Origin: Candidatus Aenigmatarchaeota archaeon
GTDB taxonomy: Archaea > Aenigmatarchaeota > Aenigmatarchaeia > QMZP01
NCBI GenBank assembly: GCA_030672315.1
Contig: DAOVGQ010000016.1
Location: 1 to 5,421 of the forward strand
Direction of reading: 5' to 3'
DNA: 5,421 nucleotides
The notes under the pieces are model-generated. The model did no database searches and had not been told where the DNA came from. It was given only the letters and a program-made list of their open reading frames with translations. Position 1 is the stretch's first letter. Every line of letters begins with the position of its first letter. The position numbers were made by a program, and so were the translations under genes. This document shows positions 1-5,049 of the stretch, one piece after another.

Positions 1-920
1 TTGGTGAGTTCGGCCACGGAGACGCTGGAACCCTTCTGGGAAAGGGCCATGTAGGGGAGAATCTGGTCAGCCATCCACCTGTCCAGGCAGGCACCGGTTC
101 CAATCTGCTTCAGAAGCAGGTCAGCGCATTCCTTTCCAACCGTCTCAGCGGGTTTGCCCCTCTCGCCAAGGACAGTGGCCCCTAGAATGGTGTTATCGAA
201 ATGTGCATGTATGTGAAGGGATGAGCCTGGTGACTGGGTCTGGACATATTCCCTGAGTTCGCTCTCTGACTTCCTGCCTAGGATTCCTATTGCTTCATCC
301 GCCTGCCTCTCAGCCACCCTGGCCTGCCTGAGGTTCTCAGAGGCAACACTCAAGACATCATACCTTATGAACCTGGTCCTTTCTGTGAGGTTGGTTGATC
401 TTAGACTTCCCGTATGCACCCTGAGCAATACCCTTCCCCCTCCTTTGGGATAAAAACCGTACCTCAATATTGTTGTCTCAGTCTCAATACCCATCTTTCT
501 TAGGATACTGCAAAAAACTTCTTTGAAATATGTAATGCTGGGGCTCCAGGACACGTCTGTTCCTCCTGTAACCTCGAATTCCAGGGGCCTGTCTGTGTGG
601 ACAGCAGGAATCATCAGGCTCTGGAAGACCAGTCCTATTGAGCCCGCTGTCCCTATATCTATCCTGAGGTGGTCGCAGGCGAGCTCTCCTGGAGTGAACT
701 CTATCTGGGTGGAGCCCTCGGTGAGGCCAGAGACCCTGGCGTTACAGAGCCTGGCCACAGCCTCTATTCCCTTGAGGTGCTGGGGCTTCAGGCCGGGCTT
801 GGGCCGTTTGGACCGGATGTTGGTAATCCTGACGGGCTTTCCTGTAACTGCAGAGAGGCCCGTGGCTATCCTGACAATCTGGCCGCCTCCTTCGAGATAA
901 TCCCCTGGAATCTCTATCAT
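1..920 (-). CDS. rtcA: RNA 3'-terminal phosphate cyclase RtcA (partial, C-terminus beyond left edge)
   Basis: This gene encodes the ATP-dependent enzyme that turns an RNA 3'-phosphate into a 2',3'-cyclic phosphate through an enzyme-adenylate and RNA-adenylate; it acts in the cytoplasm. Translating the minus strand from the ATG at 920-918 gives 306 open residues to the left edge. Visible family signatures are EGGGQIVR (residues 10-17), the RSKRPKPGLKPQHL block (36-49), GTDVSWSPSITYF (120-132), the YPKGGG turn (157-162) before the insert domain, and DRWMADQILPYMAL (280-293). Family members are about 340 residues, so roughly the last 30-35 are missing. The histidine that carries AMP in E. coli RtcA (His309) should lie just past the edge, after SVAELT, so its presence cannot be confirmed. 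The ATG overlaps the stop of the upstream regulator gene (ATGA), and a weak Shine-Dalgarno (AAGGA, 932-928) sits 7 bases upstream, which supports this start and translational coupling. It probably has no promoter of its own. Confidence 0.93.
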   Translation of the reverse strand, partial: MIEIPGDYLEGGGQIVRIATGLSAVTGKPVRITNIRSKRPKPGLKPQHLKGIEAVARLCNARVSGLTEGSTQIEFTPGELACDHLRIDIGTAGSIGLVFQSLMIPAVHTDRPLEFEVTGGTDVSWSPSITYFKEVFCSILRKMGIETETTILRYGFYPKGGGRVLLRVHTGSLRSTNLTERTRFIRYDVLSVASENLRQARVAERQADEAIGILGRKSESELREYVQTQSPGSSLHIHAHFDNTILGATVLGERGKPAETVGKECADLLLKQIGTGACLDRWMADQILPYMALSQKGSSVSVAELT

Positions 921-1141
921 GTTAGTTTCCTTAACCTGACTATCTTTATCCATCTGTTATCGCTAACAAAGACTTCCTCGACCTCCCCTGCCAGGTGTTT
1001 CTCCAGGTAGATGGATACAGTGGACTTGTCCAGGTTGGCCTGCCTTGCTATCTCCCTTACCCAGAGGCCATCTGGGTTTTCCTTCAGGACCTTCTTTATT
1101 TTGTTTAGTTTTGATTTGTCTGGGCCTGCTTCTCTGCCCAT
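917..1141 (-). CDS. small winged helix-turn-helix DNA-binding protein, likely autoregulator of the rtcA operon
   Basis: This gene encodes a 74-residue basic protein that I cannot name beyond its fold. Residues 11-21 form a lysine-rich first helix. Residues 25-50 read as a helix-turn-helix: WVREIARQANL is the positioning helix and DKSTVSIYLEKHL the recognition helix. Residues 53-70 look like two beta strands of a wing (VEEVFVS, then RWIKIVRL). It lacks any ligand or dimerisation domain, so it presumably dimerises through the wing or terminal parts, fitting the palindromic sites found directly upstream. The ATG at 1141 has no Shine-Dalgarno, but a TATA box (1164-1171) lies about 26 bases upstream, so the transcript is probably leaderless, which supports this start. 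Its stop overlaps the rtcA start by 4 bases, so the two are one operon. Control of rtcA and of itself through the three palindromes is an inference; the HTH call itself is firm. Confidence 0.82.
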   Translation of the reverse strand: MGREAGPDKSKLNKIKKVLKENPDGLWVREIARQANLDKSTVSIYLEKHLAGEVEEVFVSDNRWIKIVRLRKLT

Positions 1142-1147
1142 GTTATA

Positions 1148-1168
1148 ATATTAGACATTGTCTAATAT
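1148..1168. promoter_or_regulatory. palindromic operator 1, overlapping the regulator's TATA box
   Basis: The core TTAGACATTGTCTAA (1151-1165) is a perfect inverted repeat around a single central T at 1158, and the symmetry continues to ten base pairs per arm (1148-1157 with 1159-1168). It lies between the minus-strand TATA box (1164-1171) and the regulator's ATG at 1141, partly covering the box. A protein bound here would block TBP/TFB or polymerase, so autorepression is the simplest reading. This is the longest palindrome of the three. Confidence 0.72.
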
Positions 1169-1171
1169 AAA
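1164..1171 (-). promoter_or_regulatory. TATA box for the regulator-rtcA operon
   Basis: The minus strand reads AGAAATG then TTTATATT, a good archaeal BRE/TATA arrangement. Its centre is about 26 bases from the regulator ATG at 1141, so transcription should begin at or within a base or two of the start codon, giving a leaderless mRNA. Operator 1 overlaps it. The call is based on sequence resemblance and spacing only. Confidence 0.6.
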
Positions 1172-1199
1172 CATTTCTATGGCCGGCTAATATGTAATA

Positions 1200-1214
1200 C
1201 TAGACATTGTCTAA
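1200..1214. promoter_or_regulatory. palindromic operator 2
   Basis: This is a second copy of the 15-bp site, CTAGACATTGTCTAA, differing from copies 1 and 3 only in the first base, which leaves six matched pairs per arm around the central T at 1207. It lies about 40 bases upstream of the regulator's TATA box and 49 bases from the centre of operator 1. The central base has the same orientation in all three copies. Confidence 0.68.
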
Positions 1215-1247
1215 TTTTCAAGATTTTGGAGCTACAACATACATTTA

Positions 1248-1262
1248 TTAGACATTGTCTAA
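1248..1262. promoter_or_regulatory. palindromic operator 3
   Basis: This is a third copy of TTAGACATTGTCTAA, with seven perfect pairs plus one flanking A/T pair (1247 with 1263) around the central T at 1255. It lies 48 bases from the centre of operator 2 and about 40 bases beyond the end of the beta-CASP nuclease gene, so it is probably not part of that gene's own promoter. Together the three sites form an evenly pitched array upstream of the regulator-rtcA operon. Confidence 0.68.
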
Positions 1263-1276
1263 TTATCCCAGACTGA

Positions 1277-1291
1277 CGGGGCGTTGCCCCG
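1277..1291 (-). other. GC-rich stem-loop after the beta-CASP gene
   Basis: CGGGGC, a GTT loop and GCCCCG form a perfect six-pair stem starting about 12 bases past the stop codon of the beta-CASP gene. A 13-base palindrome, TAGCCCTGGGCTA (1293-1305), lies immediately before it in transcription order and contains the TAG stop itself. No clear U-run follows on the minus strand, so this is not a convincing terminator; it may stabilise or mark the mRNA 3' end. Confidence 0.35.
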
Positions 1292-1302
1292 ATAGCCCTG
1301 GG

Positions 1303-2550
1303 CTAGACCTTTACCGTGTCCCCGTTCTTGGGGGCCTCGGCATCAATCCCCATGGCCTGAAGTTCCCTAGCAAAGACCTGGGTCCTGTCCCCGTGGACCA
1401 GGAAGACCTTCCTGGGCTTTATCCTCTTGAAGAACTCAATAAGATGGGTCCTGTCTGTGTGGGCCGAGAAGTCCATGAACTCTATCCTCATCTTGGGCTT
1501 CACGTCAAGACCCTCATTCACATACCTTCCAGTATCAAGAAGCCTTCTTCCAACCGTCCCTTCCACCATGAAGCCTGTCAGGGCCAGGGTGCAGTTCTCC
1601 CTGTCATGGAGATTCTTTATATAGTAGCTAACCGGCCCGCCATTGAGCATGCCTGCTGTGCAGATTATTATTCCCGGCTTCTCCAGAACCCTCTTTCTGT
1701 CCTTGAAGTTCAGAACCTTGTGTGCCCTGCTGAATGCCTTCCGGAGGAGCCTGCTGTCCCGCACAGAGCTGGGATGCTGAAGCATGGCGTTTGTGACCCC
1801 AATCCCCATCCCATCCACATGGATGGGAAACCCGAGGTCGTGCAGGACTATCAGAAGCTCCTGGGTTCTTCCCACAGCAAAGCTTGGGGCTATAATGTAG
1901 CCATTGTTATAGATGGTTTGCTGGCAGAGCTCCCTGAGCCTGTCCTCGAGCTTATCCCTGTCAGGGTGGTCCTTGTAGGAGTATGTGGACTCGCATATAA
2001 GGGCATCGAGCCCCATCACGTCTATCCTGGCTCCTCTAACAAGCTTTGTCTCAATGAACTTGATATCCCCTGTATAGAGGATTTTCTTGCCCTGGGACTC
2101 GAGGAGTATACTTGCTGCTCCAGGGATGTGGCCTGCATCAAGCAGGGTCACGGTTGATGACTTGAACCTCACTGGTTCGCCATAGCCAGGCGTCTTGCCC
2201 AGGCGCATGGTCTTCTGTATGTCTGCCGGCAGGAAATGGGGCTGCTTTCCCCTCTTCTTCTGGACCTTGATTGAATCCTTCAGGAGAATCTCCATGATGG
2301 AGGCAGCTGCCTTGGTGGTATAGACACTTCCCTCATAGCCTATCCTGTAGAGCTGGGGTGTCATGCCTGAGTGGTCTATGTGTGCATGGGAGATAAAGAC
2401 CCCGCTCAGGGGAAGCTTAGGCTTTATCGGCACATTGCCCTCCTGAACCTCTAGCCCATAGTCAAAGACAAAGCTGTCGCTGCCAGCAGTGAACTGCACT
2501 GCAGATTTGCCTACCTCTCTTGCACCGCCCAAGAATTTGATTTCAACCAT
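1303..2550 (-). CDS. beta-CASP metallo-beta-lactamase RNA nuclease, aCPSF2-like
   Basis: The gene encodes a 415-residue cytoplasmic ribonuclease of the metallo-beta-lactamase/beta-CASP family, which trims or cleaves RNA using two zinc ions. Visible motifs in order are the N-terminal FLGGAREVGKSA (6-17), the zinc motif HAHIDH (55-60), motif 3 His141 in DAGHIPG, motif 4 Asp162 in TGD, beta-CASP motif A Glu187 in ICESTY, the APSFAVGRTQELL block (221-233), motif B His364 in FSAHTD and motif C His386 in LVHGD. All catalytic positions are present. There are no N-terminal KH domains, so it is not the termination factor aCPSF1 (about 630 residues). Length and the GGAREVG start fit the aCPSF2 group better than RNase J, whose start is usually GGVGEIG-like; this subgroup call is less certain than the family. 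The ATG at 2550 is chosen because a Shine-Dalgarno (AGGAG, 2562-2558) lies 7 bases upstream and the fold begins at once; an in-frame ATG at 2643 would extend into RuBisCO. It lies upstream of the regulator-rtcA operon on the same strand, 161 bases away. Confidence 0.9.
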   Translation of the reverse strand: MVEIKFLGGAREVGKSAVQFTAGSDSFVFDYGLEVQEGNVPIKPKLPLSGVFISHAHIDHSGMTPQLYRIGYEGSVYTTKAAASIMEILLKDSIKVQKKRGKQPHFLPADIQKTMRLGKTPGYGEPVRFKSSTVTLLDAGHIPGAASILLESQGKKILYTGDIKFIETKLVRGARIDVMGLDALICESTYSYKDHPDRDKLEDRLRELCQQTIYNNGYIIAPSFAVGRTQELLIVLHDLGFPIHVDGMGIGVTNAMLQHPSSVRDSRLLRKAFSRAHKVLNFKDRKRVLEKPGIIICTAGMLNGGPVSYYIKNLHDRENCTLALTGFMVEGTVGRRLLDTGRYVNEGLDVKPKMRIEFMDFSAHTDRTHLIEFFKRIKPRKVFLVHGDRTQVFARELQAMGIDAEAPKNGDTVKV

Positions 2551-2557
2551 TCCAAAA

Positions 2558-2562
2558 CTCCT
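2558..2562 (-). promoter_or_regulatory. Shine-Dalgarno deciding the beta-CASP start
   Basis: AGGAG on the minus strand lies 7 bases before the ATG at 2550. It is one of few clear ribosome binding sites in the window and rules against the longer reading from 2643. It also implies that this mRNA has a short leader, so its TATA box must lie further upstream, probably at 2594-2601. Confidence 0.6.
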
Positions 2563-2572
2563 GCAAAGCAAG

Positions 2573-2580
2573 TATAATAT
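2573..2580 (+). promoter_or_regulatory. TATA box for RuBisCO
   Basis: TATAATAT, preceded by purine-rich GCAAAGCAAG, has its centre about 26 bases before the RuBisCO ATG at 2603, so the RuBisCO mRNA is probably leaderless; no Shine-Dalgarno is present. The element also reads as TATATTATA on the minus strand and is equally far from the beta-CASP start at 2550, so it could fire both ways. Confidence 0.55.
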
Positions 2581-2593
2581 AGTTGTGGGTTCA

Positions 2594-2601
2594 ATAATAA
2601 A
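2594..2601 (-). promoter_or_regulatory. candidate TATA box for the beta-CASP gene
   Basis: The minus strand reads TTTATTAT, about 47 bases from the beta-CASP ATG. Transcription starting about 26 bases downstream would give a leader of roughly 20 bases that contains the AGGAG ribosome binding site, which makes this box a better fit for that gene than the central element at 2573-2580. It abuts the RuBisCO start codon. Confidence 0.4.
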
Positions 2602-2602
2602 T

Positions 2603-3829
2603 ATGACCGGATACGTGGACCTGGGATACAGGCCAAGGGACAACCTGATATGCGAGTTCTATGTGGAGCCCGCCCCCGGACACACCATGAAGCAGGCAGC
2701 AGAGGCAGTCGCAGAGGAGTCCTCAACAGGAACGTGGACCGAGGTCAAGGCCGGAAAGCCCATGGTGGAAAAAATCCATGCCAGGGTTTTTGAGCTCAAG
2801 CACAACAGAATCAGGGTGGCCTATCCCAGGGAACTATTCGAGGCCGGGAACATTCCCCAGCTCATGAGCAGCGTGGCCGGGAACATCTTCGGCATGAAGG
2901 CCATCAAAAGGATTCGCCTCGAGGACCTAGAGTTTCCCAGGAAGATGGTGAGATCCTATAAGGGGCCTGAACTCGGCCTCAGGGAGATAAGAAAACTCAC
3001 AAGGATAAGGGACAGGCCCATACTCGGGACAATCTACAAGCCAAAGCTGGGCCTCAAGCCCCTGGAGATGGCCGAGCTGGCCTACAGGGTCTATTCAGCT
3101 GGAATGGACTACAGCAAGGATGATGAAAACCTCGGCTCCATGGTCTTCAACCGCTTCCAGGACAGGGTCGTGAAGGTCCTAGATGTGGTGGACAGGATAA
3201 AATCCGAGCAGGGCAGGCGGGTTGTCTACGCAGCCAACATAACCGCCCCTGTTGACGACATGCTCAGGAGGGCCCAGTTCGTCAGGGACCACGGCGGGAA
3301 TTGCATCATGATTGACATACTGACTGCAGGATGGAGCGCCCTGGAATACATCACCAAGCAGAGACTTAAGCTCATTGTCCACGGCCACAGGGCCATGCAT
3401 GCCGCCCTGACCAGGAACCCCAGGCACGGCATATCCATGCTTGTAATTGCAAAGCTTGCCAGACTGGCCGGGGTGAGTGCACTCCACACAGGAACGGTTG
3501 TGGGAAAGATGGAGGGCAGCAAGGGCGATGTCCTTGAGATAGACAGCTTCCTCAGGGAGAGATGGCACGGCCTCAAGCCAGTCATGCCCATTGCCTCAGG
3601 GGGCCTCCATCCGGGTCTGGCGCCAAGGGTTATAGAAATCCTGGGCAGGAACCTTATCATGACATTCGGCGGGGGCCTCTGGGGCCATCCCGGCGGGCCC
3701 GAGGCTGGGGCCAGGGCCATAAGGCAGGCTGTGAGCGCCTCCATGAAGGGCATCCCTGTCAGGGACTATGCCCGGGAGCATCCCGAACTGGCCAAGGCCA
3801 TAGAGGAGTGGGGAACGGATTTCCATTGA
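2603..3829 (+). CDS. rbcL: form III ribulose-1,5-bisphosphate carboxylase (RuBisCO large chain), shortened after loop 6
   Basis: The 408-residue protein is an archaeal RuBisCO, adding CO2 to ribulose bisphosphate to give two 3-phosphoglycerates; in archaea this usually ends AMP/nucleoside breakdown rather than a Calvin cycle. Residues matching the spinach active site are visible: Glu39, Thr44 and Trp45 in ESSTGTW, Asn94 in AGNIFG, Lys146 and Lys148 in GTIYKPKLG, the carbamylated Lys172 with Asp174 and Glu175 in KDDEN, His262 and Arg263 in HGHRAMH, His295, loop-6 Lys302 in GTVVGKMEG, Ser332-Gly334 in ASGG, and Gly356-Gly357. Offsets to spinach numbering stay at 32 from His262 to Lys302, then jump to 47 by Ser332, showing a 15-residue shortening between them. 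From memory, the C-terminus and the HGHRAMHAALTRNP block resemble form III-b, while loop 6 resembles form III-a; the exact subgroup is open. The ATG at 2603 fits a leaderless transcript from the TATA box at 2573-2580; an upstream in-frame ATG at 2489 lies inside the beta-CASP gene and is unlikely. AMP phosphorylase and ribose-1,5-bisphosphate isomerase genes are not in the window. Confidence 0.95.
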   Translation: MTGYVDLGYRPRDNLICEFYVEPAPGHTMKQAAEAVAEESSTGTWTEVKAGKPMVEKIHARVFELKHNRIRVAYPRELFEAGNIPQLMSSVAGNIFGMKAIKRIRLEDLEFPRKMVRSYKGPELGLREIRKLTRIRDRPILGTIYKPKLGLKPLEMAELAYRVYSAGMDYSKDDENLGSMVFNRFQDRVVKVLDVVDRIKSEQGRRVVYAANITAPVDDMLRRAQFVRDHGGNCIMIDILTAGWSALEYITKQRLKLIVHGHRAMHAALTRNPRHGISMLVIAKLARLAGVSALHTGTVVGKMEGSKGDVLEIDSFLRERWHGLKPVMPIASGGLHPGLAPRVIEILGRNLIMTFGGGLWGHPGGPEAGARAIRQAVSASMKGIPVRDYAREHPELAKAIEEWGTDFH

Positions 3830-3837
3830 AAAGCCGG

Positions 3838-4860
3838 TTAATTCTGGGAAACCGTCGCAGCAGCCAAGGCAACCAGGTAAAGGGACTGGGACCACCCAAG
3901 GGGGGAGTTCTCGTTGTGCTCATCCGAGTCGGCAAAGTATAACTCGGGGAGTTCCCCGGAAACATTCATGACCTCCCTGGTCTTTTTCATGTAGAATTCA
4001 AACTTCTCTTTATTACCGAGTTTTTTGAAGATTATTGCAAGCCAGGGGAACCCCATGGTCCACTCTGCCTCGGCTTCATGGTTGTAATAATAATCCCCGT
4101 AATGCCTGATTACCCCCCTTTCCTTAACCAGTTTTTCCTCTACATTCTTGAGAATGGCATCCCTTTGTTCGGGTGTTACCAGGTTGTATGGGTATATCAG
4201 TGAAAGAAGAGCCAGGTCGACCTCCTTGGTCTCTGACTCCCTTGGAAGAAGGCTGTTAAGGGCTTCCTGACCCTTCTCTATCATCTCCCCCGGAACTTCC
4301 ACGTATCTGGAAATTGCCTTCAGGCCGGCCAGGCAGGCCCCGATTGAGGAGGCATGAACCTCTTCCTCCTTCTCCCACATGCCGTTATCCCTGTCCTCCC
4401 AGTACCTAAGAGATGACAGGTACTGGACAAGCTTCCTGAGAATCCTCATGTCTCCTGAATCCCTGGCCACCTTCCTGCCCCTTCTTGTAAGGTCAGCAAA
4501 CCTGAAAAGGAATGCTCCTATTGCATCATTCTGCTTGTTTCCCCATTCATCCCAGAACTCCTCAAGGGTTTCCGGGTTGTATCTTGCGTGAATGTACTGA
4601 TATGCATGAACGGGCCTTTCCCTTATGGTCCAGTCTATCTTGTATTCGTGCTTCTTCAGAATATCAAAGAGCCTGTGCAATACCCGAACTGTCTCCCTTG
4701 TACCCACAACCTCAAGGCCAAGGGACTCATATATATTATCTCTTAACCAGACCTTGTTGTAACCGGTTTTCTGGCTCGGGGCAGCCAGGAACAGGCCGTT
4801 CTTGACCTGGAGGGATTTCAGTATCCTGGAATTCTCTCTTATCTCGTTTTTTATGTCCAT
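3838..4860 (-). CDS. single-domain GH15-like protein (glucoamylase / phosphorylase kinase alpha-beta type)
   Basis: The 340-residue protein looks like one (alpha/alpha)6 barrel of glycoside hydrolase family 15. Motifs in order are the substrate-site Arg40-Asp41 in VWLRDNIY (37-44), HARYNPET (91-98), WGNKQNDAIGAFLF (106-119), a candidate general acid Glu163 in GMWEKEEEVHASSIG (160-174), and a candidate general base Glu306 in ELPELYF, followed by PLGWSQSLYLVAL (320-332). The WGxxQ-DA, WE...ASS and ELY...WxQxLY patterns resemble the GH15-like part of eukaryotic phosphorylase kinase alpha/beta at least as much as classical glucoamylase. Archaeal and bacterial glucoamylases usually carry an N-terminal beta-sandwich and exceed 600 residues; that part is absent. 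No signal peptide is seen, so it should act inside the cell, perhaps on an alpha-glucan or glucoside; substrate and activity are unknown. The chosen ATG at 4860 has a Shine-Dalgarno (GGAG, 4870-4867) six bases upstream; an ATG at 4902 (354 residues) with its own TATA box is a real alternative. Its stop is 8 bases from the RuBisCO stop, so the two genes converge. Confidence 0.8.
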   Translation of the reverse strand: MDIKNEIRENSRILKSLQVKNGLFLAAPSQKTGYNKVWLRDNIYESLGLEVVGTRETVRVLHRLFDILKKHEYKIDWTIRERPVHAYQYIHARYNPETLEEFWDEWGNKQNDAIGAFLFRFADLTRRGRKVARDSGDMRILRKLVQYLSSLRYWEDRDNGMWEKEEEVHASSIGACLAGLKAISRYVEVPGEMIEKGQEALNSLLPRESETKEVDLALLSLIYPYNLVTPEQRDAILKNVEEKLVKERGVIRHYGDYYYNHEAEAEWTMGFPWLAIIFKKLGNKEKFEFYMKKTREVMNVSGELPELYFADSDEHNENSPLGWSQSLYLVALAAATVSQN

Positions 4861-4866
4861 ACCCTT

Positions 4867-4870
4867 CTCC
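4867..4870 (-). promoter_or_regulatory. Shine-Dalgarno favouring the 4860 start of the GH15-like gene
   Basis: GGAG on the minus strand lies six bases before the ATG at 4860. Transcription from the TATA-like element at 4901-4908 would give a leader of about 18 bases carrying this site. Confidence 0.5.
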
Positions 4871-4900
4871 AAATGAACTATGTAACTACTTACTAGTGAC

Positions 4901-4908
4901 ATATAATT
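4901..4908 (-). promoter_or_regulatory. proximal TATA box candidate for the GH15-like gene
   Basis: The minus strand reads AATTATAT. A start about 26 bases downstream (near 4878) would place the GGAG ribosome binding site in a short leader before the ATG at 4860. It overlaps the alternative start codon at 4902-4900. Confidence 0.4.
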
Positions 4909-4924
4909 AGGATTAGAAATGGGG

Positions 4925-4932
4925 TATTTAAA
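4925..4932 (-). promoter_or_regulatory. distal TATA box candidate for the GH15-like gene
   Basis: The minus strand reads CAGAAAGC then TTTAAATA, a near-ideal archaeal BRE plus TATA box. Its centre is about 26 bases from the ATG at 4902, which would make a leaderless mRNA and a protein 14 residues longer. This is the strongest-looking box in the window by consensus. Confidence 0.5.
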
Positions 4933-5021
4933 GCTTTCTGTGGGTCGCATGTTATTGAAAACCAGGAGGGGATTCCCTGCTCCCAACCCTCTCGGTGAAG
5001 TCGCTCCCGTTATTGGATTGA

Positions 5022-5029
5022 TTTAATAA
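5022..5029 (+). promoter_or_regulatory. TATA box for the oxidoreductase gamma-subunit gene
   Basis: TTTAATAA has its centre about 25 bases before the ATG at 5050. With no Shine-Dalgarno before that ATG, a leaderless transcript is likely. Since gamma is the first gene after this box, the box probably drives the whole multi-subunit operon continuing past the right edge. Confidence 0.55.
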
Positions 5030-5049
5030 CAAACCGTGCCAAATAATAA

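Noticed and set aside
523..1010. Two overlapping plus-strand open frames (523-900 and 669-1010).
   Set aside because: Both are antisense to rtcA and the regulator gene, whose motifs are unmistakable; neither has a domain or a promoter.
1148..1262. The three repeats with 33-34 base gaps as a mini CRISPR array.
   Set aside because: The 15-base repeats are too short and fully palindromic, there are only three, no cas gene is near, and the first overlaps a promoter. Operator sites fit better.
1255..2157. A 300-codon open frame on the plus strand, opposite the beta-CASP gene.
   Set aside because: It is antisense to a gene with all beta-CASP motifs intact, shows no recognisable domain, and starts inside operator 3. 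It is a shadow of biased codon use on the other strand.
2489..2602. An N-terminal extension of RuBisCO starting at 2489.
   Set aside because: The extra 38 residues lie in the beta-CASP coding region and the divergent promoter and do not resemble RuBisCO; the family fold begins just after the ATG at 2603, where the TATA spacing also points.
2551..2643. An N-terminal extension of the beta-CASP protein from an ATG at 2643.
   Set aside because: It would overlap the RuBisCO start and bypass a good Shine-Dalgarno at 2562-2558; the conserved protein begins at the ATG at 2550.
3226..3753. A 175-codon minus-strand open frame inside RuBisCO.
   Set aside because: It is antisense to the active-site region of RuBisCO, with proline- and methionine-rich composition typical of a reverse-strand shadow.
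4903..4986. A longer GH15-like protein starting at 4986.
   Set aside because: The added residues lie upstream of both plausible TATA boxes, have no family match and no ribosome binding site.
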